A DNA stretch of 64,000 nt from Pelomonas sp047654805 (lineage in GTDB: Bacteria > Pseudomonadota > Gammaproteobacteria > Burkholderiales > Burkholderiaceae_C). Under the pieces are notes generated by a model. That model did not search any database. It was not told the origin of the DNA and saw nothing but the letters and a program-made list of their open reading frames with translations. The position numbers and the translations under genes are program-made. The stretch spans positions 2,976,001 through 3,040,000 of the forward strand of contig NZ_JASGIV010000001.1 in the NCBI RefSeq assembly GCF_047654805.1, read 5' to 3'. This document shows, in pieces, positions 17,426 to 25,488 of this stretch; within the stretch, counting starts at the first letter, position 1; each line of letters starts with the position of its first letter.

Positions 17426-18154
17426 TTGAGCCGAACCCGAAGCTTTCTCGCCGGCATGACTGCCTGCGCCACAATCCTCGCCGCCGTCACGCTTCTGACG
17501 GGCGCCAAGGCGCCGCCGACCAAGTTCGAAGAGATCGACGTTGGCCGCATCAACATCCGGGAGCCCGATGGCCAACTGCGCATGGTCATCTCCAACCGCG
17601 AGCAGTTCCCCGGCACACCGTGGAAGGGTGCCGAACAGCCAAGACCCGATCGACGCACCATGGCGGGCATGCTCTTCATCAACGATGAAGGCACGGAGAA
17701 CGGCGGGCTGATCCAGAAGGGAGCCATCGGTGCAGACGGCAAGGTGAATGCCGGCCTCAGCCTGACATTCGACCGTTTCCGGACAGACCAGGTGCTCCAA
17801 CTGCTTCATGCTGAACAGGATGGGCGTGTACGCACCGAGTTCGCGATCAACGACGAAGCGGATCCGCTCAAGCTGGATCTGCCGCAACGCAAGGAATTGA
17901 TGCGCGAGATCTCGACCCGGCCGATCGAGGAGCGCCGTGCCGAGATGGCAAAGCTGCGGGCAGAGGGCTTGCTGCCGCAGAACCGAGTGCGCATCGGGAC
18001 GACGGCCGACCGCGCATCAGCCTTGCAATTGAGCGATGCACAGGGTCGGCCTCGGCTGTTGCTGCTCGTCACTGCGGATGGCAAGCCGAGCATTCAGATG
18101 CTCGATGACAAGGGCCAGGTCGCGCGGACGATCTCGCTTGATACAGCGCTGTAG
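17426..18154 (+). CDS. Secreted or membrane-anchored protein of unknown function
   Basis: The product has 242 residues. I choose TTG 17426 because GGAG lies five bases upstream and the resulting N-terminus (LSRTRSFLAG, then a hydrophobic stretch to about residue 25) forms a signal sequence. A longer reading from 17294 lacks this support. The mature part opens with FEEIDVGRINIREPDGQLRMVISN, a beta-strand unit echoed near the end by RIGTTADRASALQLSDAQGRPRLLLLV and DGKPSIQMLDDKGQV. This suggests repeated beta-hairpins reading 'x-G-x-R-L/I'. No catalytic motif is recognised. It is monocistronic between the IS and a convergent TAXI gene. Confidence 0.65.
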   Translation: MSRTRSFLAGMTACATILAAVTLLTGAKAPPTKFEEIDVGRINIREPDGQLRMVISNREQFPGTPWKGAEQPRPDRRTMAGMLFINDEGTENGGLIQKGAIGADGKVNAGLSLTFDRFRTDQVLQLLHAEQDGRVRTEFAINDEADPLKLDLPQRKELMREISTRPIEERRAEMAKLRAEGLLPQNRVRIGTTADRASALQLSDAQGRPRLLLLVTADGKPSIQMLDDKGQVARTISLDTAL

Positions 18155-18467
18155 GCTGACTAGTGGCTGCCTGGCGGGTAGCGGCTTCTTTTAGCAGAGT
18201 CAGTTTCGGCTTTGTGCACATTGCTGCCGTACGGACGTTGGCCGCGACCGGCAGCAACCGCCGGCGGAGCTGTCGGTCGCAACGGAGTGTCGGCAGCAAA
18301 CTGAATCGGATTTCCGGAAAAACCAAGGCATCTACGACCGTCCAACAGCACTTTCTCGCCGGCCTGTCCGCAACAAACACACTCCACCGCCTGAGAGACT
18401 CGCGCTTGCCCGGAATCGAACTGGATGGCGAGATGGGAAAGCAGAGCGCGCCGCCACGCTTCGTTGA
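18155..18467. other. Intergenic region between convergent genes
   Basis: No gene or RNA is recognised in these 313 bases. Short open frames lack family resemblance and no clear rho-independent hairpin was found. Confidence 0.4.
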
Positions 18468-19847
18468 TCAGTCAGTCCGCCCACCTGTTGTCTGTGACCG
18501 CTGCGCCAGCAGGCGCTTGCGCACCGCGTAGATGTTGTTGCGCAGCGCGTAAAGCTCTTCGGCGTAGGACAGCGGCACCGCAATGCGGTGTGTGACCCGG
18601 TCCAACTCGTCCAGCTCGTCCAGCAAAGCGTCGCGTTCGCCTGTGCCGGCTTCCAACCTTGCTTCCACCTCACGCAGCCGCGCATACCAGCGGAACACGC
18701 GCGAGCGCACGCGAAAGGTGTAGAGCGGCGGCACGACACGTGACAGCGGCAGCATCAGCACCAACAAGCCGCCAACCACCAGCCACATGCGTTCCAGCAG
18801 ATTGCCGGCCCAGAAGGGCAGGTAGCGTGCCCAGCCCGGCGGCGTGCCATTGATCGCGCGGTCGCCCTCGGCGCTGACCGGCAGCTCGCTGGTGCGGGTG
18901 TTGGGAAAGTCGCGCGCGCCATTGAACCAGCCGGCCTCGCTGTGCTGGCTCAAGGCCGCCTGTGCGAACAACTGGCGCAGCGCGGGGTGCGTCTGCTCGC
19001 GCGCCAGCAATGCGGTGGTGGTGGCGAGCAGCGGCACGTCGTGGGGCGGGAAATCCGCCGCCAAATCCACCACGCCGCGCGGCAGCCTCACAGTGGACAG
19101 GAACGGCAGGTGGCGCGAATAGGCCTCGTTTTGCTCGAAGGCCATCAGCGCAATCGTGGGGTCGCGCAGCAGCGTTCGAATCAAGCCTGCCTGTGGCGCC
19201 GAGATCAGTACCGCGGCGTCCAGCCTGCCCTGGCGCAGGGCCGCGCCGGCGGCGTCGGGAGCCAGATTGAACAGCCGCAGATCGGTCGGCTTCAGCTGAT
19301 TCAGCGCCAACAGCTTTTCAACAATTTGCGGCACACCACTCCCGTCCTGATCCACGTTGACTCGCAAGCCGCGCAGCTGGGCCAGGCCCTGCAGCTCGCC
19401 GCCGGGCTGACGACGCGCGATGCCCAGATCGCGGCGATAGAAGATCCAGATCGGCTCGTAGAACAGGCTGCCCAGCGAGACGATGCCGGCCTCGGTATCG
19501 GCCGCAGGATCGGCCATGCCGCCGCGTACGAAGCCCACATCTGCCGTACCCGCACGCAGATGGGCCAGATCGTCCTGCGCACCTTCACTGGCAATCAGTT
19601 CCACCCGGATGCGCTCTCGCGCCAGCACCTTCGCGTAGCCCTCACCGAATCCGGCGTAGGCACTTCCGGCCGGACCAGTGGCCAGCCTCACCTGGCGCGG
19701 TGGCTGTGGATCCAGCCACCAGTAGGCCGCTACCAGCAGGCCTCCGCCTAGCAGCAGCAGAGGGCCTATCGAGACCATCATGTCGCGCAGCGTCTGCAGC
19801 AACAGGCGTAGGCTGCGGGCGGCACGCCATTGCTGAATCGGGCTCAT
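18468..19847 (-). CDS. TAXI family TRAP transporter solute-binding protein, membrane anchored
   Basis: The product has 459 residues. A hydrophobic segment at about 27-46 (GPLLLLGGGLLVAAYWWL) anchors the protein. The TAXI domain (about 53-330) opens with VRLATGPAGSAYAGFGEGYAKVL and contains LRAGTADVGFVRGG and the LRGLRVNVDQDGSGVPQIVEKLL segment. A second hydrophobic helix near 350-372 is followed by a coiled C-terminal region (EVEARLEAGTGERDALLDELDEL). The ligand is unknown. No TRAP permease gene is adjacent, so it may act with a distant transporter or as a sensor. Anchored TAXI proteins with C-terminal helices are a recognised subgroup. Confidence 0.85.
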   Translation of the reverse strand: MSPIQQWRAARSLRLLLQTLRDMMVSIGPLLLLGGGLLVAAYWWLDPQPPRQVRLATGPAGSAYAGFGEGYAKVLARERIRVELIASEGAQDDLAHLRAGTADVGFVRGGMADPAADTEAGIVSLGSLFYEPIWIFYRRDLGIARRQPGGELQGLAQLRGLRVNVDQDGSGVPQIVEKLLALNQLKPTDLRLFNLAPDAAGAALRQGRLDAAVLISAPQAGLIRTLLRDPTIALMAFEQNEAYSRHLPFLSTVRLPRGVVDLAADFPPHDVPLLATTTALLAREQTHPALRQLFAQAALSQHSEAGWFNGARDFPNTRTSELPVSAEGDRAINGTPPGWARYLPFWAGNLLERMWLVVGGLLVLMLPLSRVVPPLYTFRVRSRVFRWYARLREVEARLEAGTGERDALLDELDELDRVTHRIAVPLSYAEELYALRNNIYAVRKRLLAQRSQTTGGRTD

Positions 19848-20076
19848 GGTGTGCCGTCCTGAGCGTGCAAGGTCTGGAGCTGCGTGTTGCTGCTTCGCTC
19901 ACACTCCTGAGCACCTGCATCAACAGTGGCCGCAAGGGTGAGCATGATCGTGATGCCGAGGCATCGCATGGACTGGGCCTTTGCCGGTGGAGAACGGCTC
20001 ATCGTATTCGAGGCGTAATGGCCGGACTGTTCCGCCTGCCTTCGCTGGACCGGCCGTACACCAGGGGCGGGCGGCC

Positions 20077-22302
20077 CTATGGTTTCGATGCCTCTGTCGG
20101 AAGGGACGTGACCACGACCGGACGGGTCGACAACGCGCTCGCGGCCAATTGCGACTTGCCCTCCTTCAACGCCACGCTGTCGGACAGGATGCTGACCGCC
20201 TCATTCAAGAGGACATCGTTGACGGATTTCCTTGTCTTCTCCAGGGCAAGATCCTTGCTCAACTTGCGTTCGTTGAACTGCAAGCCATCGTCTGCCAACT
20301 CCCCCCCGGCAGCCGCGCCCTCGGTGCCCAACATGGCTGTCAGGCGGGCTTCCATTGCGGCCCGCTCCTTGCGCCGTACCGTTTCGTTGAGTGAAATCAC
20401 ATTGGCCTTGCGCCGCTCTCGTGCCTTGGCAATGTCCTCCAGCAGACCTTGGTATTCATGGTCGCGCTGAACGCGGCTCTCATGCCACGCCAGTAAGCGC
20501 GGAAGCTGCGCCGTGATGTCACCCACAGCGGCATAGTCGGCCGCCTTGACATGGGCCCACGGCAAGGCGTTTTCGTAGCTCGATTCACCGAACAAGGTGG
20601 CGTTGTCGCTTTGCAAGTAGCCGATGTCCGGTGTCACGCCGCGCAATTGCGTTGTGCTGCCGTTCACGCGGAAGAATTGCGCCACAGTCATCTTCAACTC
20701 GCCATAGGTCGGACTGACATTGCGAGCGACCTGATCGAGGCTGGCCACGGTCTGGACCGTTCCTTTGCCAAAGCTCTGCTCGCCGATGATCAGGCCGCGA
20801 CCGTAGTCTTGGATCGCTGCCGCGAAGATTTCCGACGCTGACGCGGAGGCCCTGTTGATCAGCACGCCCATCGGCCCACCCCATGCCAAGTCGGTGCTGA
20901 CGTTTTCCCCAACGCTGACCTCCCCTTTGGCATTGCGCGTCTGAACCACCGGCACCTTCCCGACGAACAGGCCCGTCAGACCGATGGCCTCCCGCAGAGA
21001 ACCACCGCCGTTATTGCGCAGATCCATCAAGACTGCGTCGACTTTCTGGGCCTTCAGATCCACCAGCAGCTTGGCCACGTCGCCGCCTGCGCTCCGGTAT
21101 TCCTTGTCGCCCTTGCGAAGGGCATCAACATCCTCGTAGAACGAAGGCAAGGTGATCACGCCGATCAAGCGCTTGCCCTCACCCGTCGTCACTGAATAGA
21201 CCTTGGCCTTGGCGGCGCTGTCCTGGATCTTGATCGTGTTGCGGACCAGGACGACCGTCTTGCTCGGCGCATCGGGCCCCTTGTCGGCGGGCAGGACATC
21301 CAGGCGCACCGTCGACCCGACTGCGCCACGAATCAGAGCCACCGTGTCGTCCAGACGCCAGCCGACGACGTCGTCCATCGCGCGGGTCGCGCCTTGCGCG
21401 ACGCCCACGATACGGTCTCCCACCTGCAGTTGCCCAGAGAGGCTTGCTGGCCCACCCGCGACCAGTTCGCGGATAGTGGCGTAACCATCGATGTCGGTCA
21501 AAACGGCGCCAATGCCTGCCAGCGACAGCCGCATTGCGATGTCGAAGTTGGCTGCTGCGCGCGGGCCCAGGTAGTTGGTATGGGGCTCGATCGCCATCGT
21601 GTAGGCATTCATGAACGCTTCGAAGGCGTCCGCGCCCGTGATCTTGCCCAGGCGCTTGGAGGCGCTGTCGTAGCGCTTGTCGAGGACTTTCGCGATGGCC
21701 TCGTCGTCCTGACCTGCGAGCTTGAGTCGTAGCCAATCGTTCTTCACACGCTTGCGCCACAGGTCACGCGCGTCTGCCTCAGTCGCAGGCCAAGCCTGGT
21801 CCTTGCGATCGATCATCAGCGTCTCGTCGCTGGCGAAATCGAACCCCTCGCGCAGCAAGCTGCGGGCATAGGCCATTCGCTCAACGACCCGGCGTTCGTA
21901 CAAGTTGAAAATCTCGAACGGCGCGCGCAGATCCTCACTCAGGATCGCGTCGTCAAGCCGGGACCTTTCGACGCCAATGCGGTCGATGTCGGATTGCAGA
22001 AAGTAGCTCTTCTCGGGGTCGAGCGCTCTCAGGTACTGGTCGAATACCTTGCTCGACAACGCATCGTCGAGCGGGACGGCCTTGTAGTGATACCGTGAAA
22101 GCAGTTCTGCGGCCAGGCGGGCGGCCTTGGCTTCCTGAACCGCCGGCTTAAGTAGGGGTGGGTAAGCAAGCTCCGAATCCGCCGCGGCGCCTTGCGCCGC
22201 GACCACCAGGGCCAGAAAAAACCCAATCAGTTGTTGTTTCAATCTCGCTCCACCGCGGGTGAACAGAAAACCTGTCTGTGGCAAGTCGCATTTCGAGTCC
22301 AT
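20077..22302 (-). CDS. prc: Carboxy-terminal processing protease Prc/Tsp (S41)
   Basis: The product has up to 741 residues. The ATG at 22302 is the longest start. TTG 22242 (LKQQLIGFFLAL) has a GGAG site just upstream and gives a better signal peptide, so it may be the true start. The PDZ region (about 255-330) includes AGGPASLSGQLQVGDRIVGV. The catalytic core shows NRASASASEIFAAAIQDYGRG with the nucleophile serine, and GEQSFGKGTVQ with the general-base lysine, as in E. coli Prc. It degrades or trims periplasmic proteins from their C-termini. It appears monocistronic. Function is assigned with confidence, substrates are not. Confidence 0.92.
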   Translation of the reverse strand: MDSKCDLPQTGFLFTRGGARLKQQLIGFFLALVVAAQGAAADSELAYPPLLKPAVQEAKAARLAAELLSRYHYKAVPLDDALSSKVFDQYLRALDPEKSYFLQSDIDRIGVERSRLDDAILSEDLRAPFEIFNLYERRVVERMAYARSLLREGFDFASDETLMIDRKDQAWPATEADARDLWRKRVKNDWLRLKLAGQDDEAIAKVLDKRYDSASKRLGKITGADAFEAFMNAYTMAIEPHTNYLGPRAAANFDIAMRLSLAGIGAVLTDIDGYATIRELVAGGPASLSGQLQVGDRIVGVAQGATRAMDDVVGWRLDDTVALIRGAVGSTVRLDVLPADKGPDAPSKTVVLVRNTIKIQDSAAKAKVYSVTTGEGKRLIGVITLPSFYEDVDALRKGDKEYRSAGGDVAKLLVDLKAQKVDAVLMDLRNNGGGSLREAIGLTGLFVGKVPVVQTRNAKGEVSVGENVSTDLAWGGPMGVLINRASASASEIFAAAIQDYGRGLIIGEQSFGKGTVQTVASLDQVARNVSPTYGELKMTVAQFFRVNGSTTQLRGVTPDIGYLQSDNATLFGESSYENALPWAHVKAADYAAVGDITAQLPRLLAWHESRVQRDHEYQGLLEDIAKARERRKANVISLNETVRRKERAAMEARLTAMLGTEGAAAGGELADDGLQFNERKLSKDLALEKTRKSVNDVLLNEAVSILSDSVALKEGKSQLAASALSTRPVVVTSLPTEASKP

Positions 22303-22450
22303 GATCGTCGCACGTCAACGACGACGCTGCCGCCGCCGCGTCGGTGTGCAAGGCCACGAAGATGTCGAGCGCTTGGCGCGACAGAAGCCTACGTGCGGGT
22401 TGCGCCCAGGCCAGAAGAGCTGCCGATGCCTGAAAAGCCGCATGAGATCA

Positions 22451-22469
22451 GCTGACTCTGTTGAAATTC
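22451..22469 (+). repeat. Terminal-repeat-like sequence at end of ISL3 remnant
   Basis: GCTGACTCTGTTGAAATTC matches the left end of the IS1182 element at 16 of 19 bases and abuts the stop codon of the ISL3 transposase remnant. It is probably the surviving end of an insertion sequence. Confidence 0.4.
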
Positions 22470-22690
22470 AAGTGGGCTGCCGGGCGTGAGGGTTGATCGC
22501 GCGGATATCGAGCTTGCCCGCGATCAGGAAGATTACGGTCCTGAGGGTCGATATCCTCACGAAACCCCGAACGCGACGCTTGGGGGCTGGAGCAGCCCGT
22601 TGATGGTCTCGAGGAATCCGTTGGTCTGGCGAGTCTGCGTCCACGACAGGATGCCCTCCAGGTGACGGCACACCAGGCCTGCACCGTGGC
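22468..22690 (-). pseudogene. ISL3-family transposase, C-terminal remnant (frameshifted)
   Basis: On the minus strand one frame reads SWTQTRQTNGFLETINGLLQ, the conserved C-terminal stretch of ISL3 transposases. It runs into a stop, and the next frame continues with TVIFLIAGKLDIRAINPHA and a proper terminal stop. Both segments are typical of the family C-terminus, so a frameshift lies near 22560-22580. The catalytic DDE region is missing. The remnant joins directly to decayed integrase sequence, showing at least two successive mobile-element events. Confidence 0.6.
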
Positions 22691-22699
22691 GCCGCGGCA

Positions 22700-23119
22700 C
22701 GGAGAGGATCGGCAGTATCGACCGCACCAGCGTGCAATGTCGCGGACAGGAACGCTCTTTCGCATCGATTGCGTGGGCTCCGCCATGCGCGCCTCTTTGA
22801 ACCACTGGGCGGCGAATTCACCAAACGTCTGCGCGTTAGCCAGACGGCGCTTCCCGCGCTGCTTCTCGACTGCCGGCGACCTGCCCTCACCCACGGCGCG
22901 CCTGGCACCCGTCGATTTCTCTCGGGCGGCAGCCCACGAAAGGCCATCGCGGCCATGGTGTCCAAGAGTCAGCGTCTCCCGTCGTCCGCTGACTCGATAG
23001 TCGCGCCGAAATGAGATCGCTCCGGCCGGGCTGATGACGACGTACATGGCGTCTCGGTCCGCGACCTTGAAGGACTTGACGCGAGGCTTGAGATTGAGAA
23101 ACGCGGTGTCCGTGAGCAT
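22700..23119 (-). pseudogene. Tyrosine-type integrase (DUF4102), N-terminal remnant
   Basis: The start is intact: MLTDTAFLNLKPR followed by KSFKVADRDAMYVVISPAGAISFRRDYRVSGRRETLTLG, the DUF4102 DNA-binding domain of island integrases. Further on, TFGEFAAQWFKEARM begins the SAM-like core-binding domain, but the frame then degenerates near 22,780. The catalytic R-H-R-Y domain is absent. The boundary with the ISL3 remnant is approximate. It may be the relic of an island that once mobilised the neighbouring ars genes or the guaA-linked islands, but no attachment site beside it was recognised. Confidence 0.65.
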
Positions 23120-23334
23120 CTAGATGGCAGTTGATCGGGCAGCCCCCTGCCGCCCGCACCCAAGGCCGGCTGTCGGGATGTGAAGGGGGATCCAAGGACT
23201 TCGCGCTGCAAACCGGAGCCAATACCGGATCGTCGCAGCGCAGATGTTGCCGCCTTGGCGAGGAGCAACTCGACGCCCGCAGAGCGGCCTTCCGTCGCTG
23301 GCTCGCTCAAATGGGTGCTTGCAATGTTTTTATT

Positions 23335-23352
23335 ATTCCATCAAACTGGAAT
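23335..23352 (+). promoter_or_regulatory. Palindrome at arsR start, probable ArsR operator
   Basis: ATTCCA-TCAAAC-TGGAAT is a perfect 6+6 inverted repeat ending one base before the ATG at 23354, on an AT-rich background unusual here (GTTTTTATTATT just upstream). ArsR repressors bind such palindromes near their own promoter, so autoregulation is likely. Confidence 0.6.
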
Positions 23353-23353
23353 C

Positions 23354-23680
23354 ATGGAATGCATGGAAGTCATCAAGAGCTTCGCCGCGCTGGCACAGCC
23401 GCTACGGCTGCAGGTATTCCGCGCCCTCGTGGTGGTCGGCGAACCCGGTCTGACACCGGGCGCGATCCAGGAAGCACTCGGCGTCGCGCCCGCCACGCTG
23501 TCGTTCCACCTGAAGGAGCTGGTCAATGCCGGTCTCGTCACCCAGGAGCGTGCCGGCCGCAACCTGATCTATCGCGCGCACTACGAGCAGATGAACTCGC
23601 TACTCGCCTACCTGACCCAGAACTGCTGCCTGGGCGAAGCATGCGTCGTCGAGAGCAGTTCGGCTTCCTGCGGCTTCTGA
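23354..23680 (+). CDS. arsR: ArsR family metalloregulatory repressor
   Basis: The product has 108 residues from ATG 23354; the ATG at 23363 is an alternative. The winged helix-turn-helix covers residues about 5-85: AALAQPLRLQVFRAL, LTPGAIQEALGVAPATLSFHLKELVNAGLV. Cysteines are near the C-terminus (NCCLGEACVVE), where many environmental ArsR proteins bind As(III). The product likely represses the arsC-aquaporin-arsH-MFS operon and releases DNA on arsenite or antimonite binding. It is 11 bases upstream of the broken arsC copy. Confidence 0.9.
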   Translation: MECMEVIKSFAALAQPLRLQVFRALVVVGEPGLTPGAIQEALGVAPATLSFHLKELVNAGLVTQERAGRNLIYRAHYEQMNSLLAYLTQNCCLGEACVVESSSASCGF

Positions 23681-23691
23681 CTGAACCCCCC

Positions 23692-24165
23692 ATGCTCGAC
23701 AACACCTTCAACGCCCTGTTCATCTGCGCCGGCGACTCGGCCCGTTCCGTCATGGCCGAGGGCCTGATGAGCGGCCTGGGCGAGCGGCGCTTCAAGGCCC
23801 ACTCCGCTGGCAGCCACTCCAATAGCACGGTCAACTCGATGGCCCTTCAGGCACTGGCCGCGTTGCACGCCTCAACTGACGGAGTCCGCAGCAAGAGCTG
23901 GGATGAGTTCGCCGGCGCTGGCTCGCCCATCATGGACTTCGTGTTCACCGTCCGTGACTCGGCGGCGGGCGAGCCCTGTCCCCTGTGGCCTTGCCAGCCA
24001 ATGAAGGCCCGCTGGGGCGTGCCCGACGCTGGCCATGTGGGAGGAACGGAGGGCCGCGAAACCGCGGGCCTTCCTCGACGCGGACAGCCCCCTCAAGCGC
24101 CGCATCGAACTGCTGCTGCCGCTGCCCATCACCAAGCTTGAACCCCTGACAGATCGGCACCCGCT
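23692..24165 (+). pseudogene. Arsenate reductase (LMW-PTP type), frameshifted copy
   Basis: The first part reads as a LMW-PTP-like arsenate reductase: FICAGDSARSVMAEGL retains the C-x5-R loop. The FTVCD cysteine position reads FTVRD, losing a redox cysteine. Around 24045-24065 the reading frame breaks. The C-terminal part (FLDADSPLKRRIELLLPLPITKLEPL) continues in another frame that is open into the intact arsC behind it. The copy is therefore probably non-functional for two separate reasons, although a sequencing indel could explain the frame break alone. Confidence 0.7.
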
Positions 24166-24175
24166 GAGCTCTCCC

Positions 24176-24688
24176 ATGACGACTCACGTTCTCATCCTCT
24201 GCACGCACAACTCCGCTCGCAGCATCCTCAGCGAGGGCATGCTCAACCACTGGGCCAAGAAGCTCGGCAAGGACGTGCAGGCCCATAGCGCCGGCAGCGC
24301 TCCGAGCGGCCGCATCAACCCGTTCGCCGTTGAAGCGCTGCAGAACGCCGGCGTTGACGCCAGCGCCTACTACAGCAAGAGCTGGGACCAGTTCAGCCAG
24401 GACGGTGCGCCGCCGCTGTCCGTTGTCATCACGGTCTGTGACAGCGCCGCTGCCGAGCAGTGCCCGGTGTTCTTCGGCGCAAATCGGGATGGAGGCCAGC
24501 CGGTGAAAGTGCATTGGGGCTATCCGGACCCGTCCAACGCTGAGGGTGGCGACGAGGGCAAGCGGCGCGCTTTCGAGCTGACTCGCCAGGCCATCGGCTT
24601 CCGCATGCTGCAGCTCCTGCAGTTGCCGTTGGAAGACCTGAGCAAGGCCGAGATGCAGCAGGCACTGGCCGGCATCTGTAGGAGCTGA
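24176..24688 (+). CDS. arsC: Arsenate reductase ArsC (LMW protein tyrosine phosphatase family)
   Basis: The product has 170 residues from ATG 24176. The phosphate loop is LCTHNSARSIL (C-x5-R, about residues 9-15), and VVITVCDSAAAEQCPVF carries the two further cysteines. HWGYPDPS supplies the catalytic aspartate. It reduces As(V) to As(III) in the cytoplasm using thioredoxin or glutaredoxin. The gene is full length, unlike the copy upstream, and ends 2 bases before the aquaporin gene, so the operon is tightly packed. Confidence 0.92.
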   Translation: MTTHVLILCTHNSARSILSEGMLNHWAKKLGKDVQAHSAGSAPSGRINPFAVEALQNAGVDASAYYSKSWDQFSQDGAPPLSVVITVCDSAAAEQCPVFFGANRDGGQPVKVHWGYPDPSNAEGGDEGKRRAFELTRQAIGFRMLQLLQLPLEDLSKAEMQQALAGICRS

Positions 24689-24690
24689 GC

Positions 24691-25488
24691 ATGAGTCTGT
24701 CCCGCAAACTCCTGGCCGAAGGCCTGGGCACGGCACTGCTGATGGCCGTCGTCATCGGCTCCGGCGTCATGGCCGAGCGCCTCTCGGGTGGCAACGTCGC
24801 TATCGCGCTGCTGGCCAACACGCTGGCCACGGTCGGTGGCCTCTACATCCTCATCGAGGTCTTCGGGCCTACCAGCGGCGCACACTTCAACCCCGCCGTC
24901 AGCGCCGTCATGGCCTGGCGCGGCGAGCTGCCGGTAGCCGCACTGGCGCCCTACGTCGCAGTCCAGCTCGTCGGCGCCATGCTGGGCGCCTGGCTGGCCC
25001 ACGCAATGTTCGACATGAGCATCCTGCAGTTCTCCACCAAGATGCGCAGCGGCGCCGGCCAGTGGATCGCCGAGGGCGTGGCGACCTTCGGGCTGCTGCT
25101 GGTCATCCTGCGCGCGCCGGGCTCGCGCGTGGCCGCGATGGTCGCAGCCTACATCGGCGCGGCCTACTGGTTCACAGCATCCACGTCCTTCGCCAACCCG
25201 GCTGCTGTGTTCGGTCGGATGTTCAGCGACAGCTTCGCCGGCATTGCGCCGTCCAGCGCACCGGGGTTCGTCATCGCCGAGCTGCTCGGCGCCGCCTTCG
25301 CCATAGGCGTGCACCAGGTACTGTCGCGCCAGGCTCCGAGCGAGATTCCCCCCCAAGTCCGCCCATCATGTCTGACCGTCTCTTTCCCGACGCCACCTTT
25401 CCGGCGCTCAGTGCCGCATTACTCGATGTACCGATCCAGGAGCGCCTGGTCGTGCCGGTGCCGTCTCGGCACCGGCCGCGCATCCTGA
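24691..25488 (+). CDS. MIP/aquaporin family channel of ars operon (C-terminus altered by C-run)
   Basis: The reading gives 265 residues. Six membrane segments and two NPA-type motifs (HFNPAVSAV, about 68, and SFANPAAVF, about 170) identify a major intrinsic protein. In ars operons such channels (AqpS type) let As(III) leave the cell after ArsC action. Homologous sequence ends near residue 220. After a run of seven C at 25348-25354 the frame enters arsH sequence and reads nonsense for 121 bases. One C fewer would end the protein at TGA 25373-25375, overlapping the arsH start in the usual way. The normal end is therefore probably about 25375. Confidence 0.82.
   Translation: MSLSRKLLAEGLGTALLMAVVIGSGVMAERLSGGNVAIALLANTLATVGGLYILIEVFGPTSGAHFNPAVSAVMAWRGELPVAALAPYVAVQLVGAMLGAWLAHAMFDMSILQFSTKMRSGAGQWIAEGVATFGLLLVILRAPGSRVAAMVAAYIGAAYWFTASTSFANPAAVFGRMFSDSFAGIAPSSAPGFVIAELLGAAFAIGVHQVLSRQAPSEIPPQVRPSCLTVSFPTPPFRRSVPHYSMYRSRSAWSCRCRLGTGRAS

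Noticed and set aside
22303..22450. Possible small gene between prc and the ISL3 remnant.
   Set aside because: Open frames are arginine-rich shadows of high-GC DNA with no ribosome-binding site or family resemblance.
24035..24175. Extended N-terminus for arsC2.
   Set aside because: It encodes the out-of-frame C-terminal remnant of the first arsenate reductase. Conserved ArsC sequence begins at ATG 24176.
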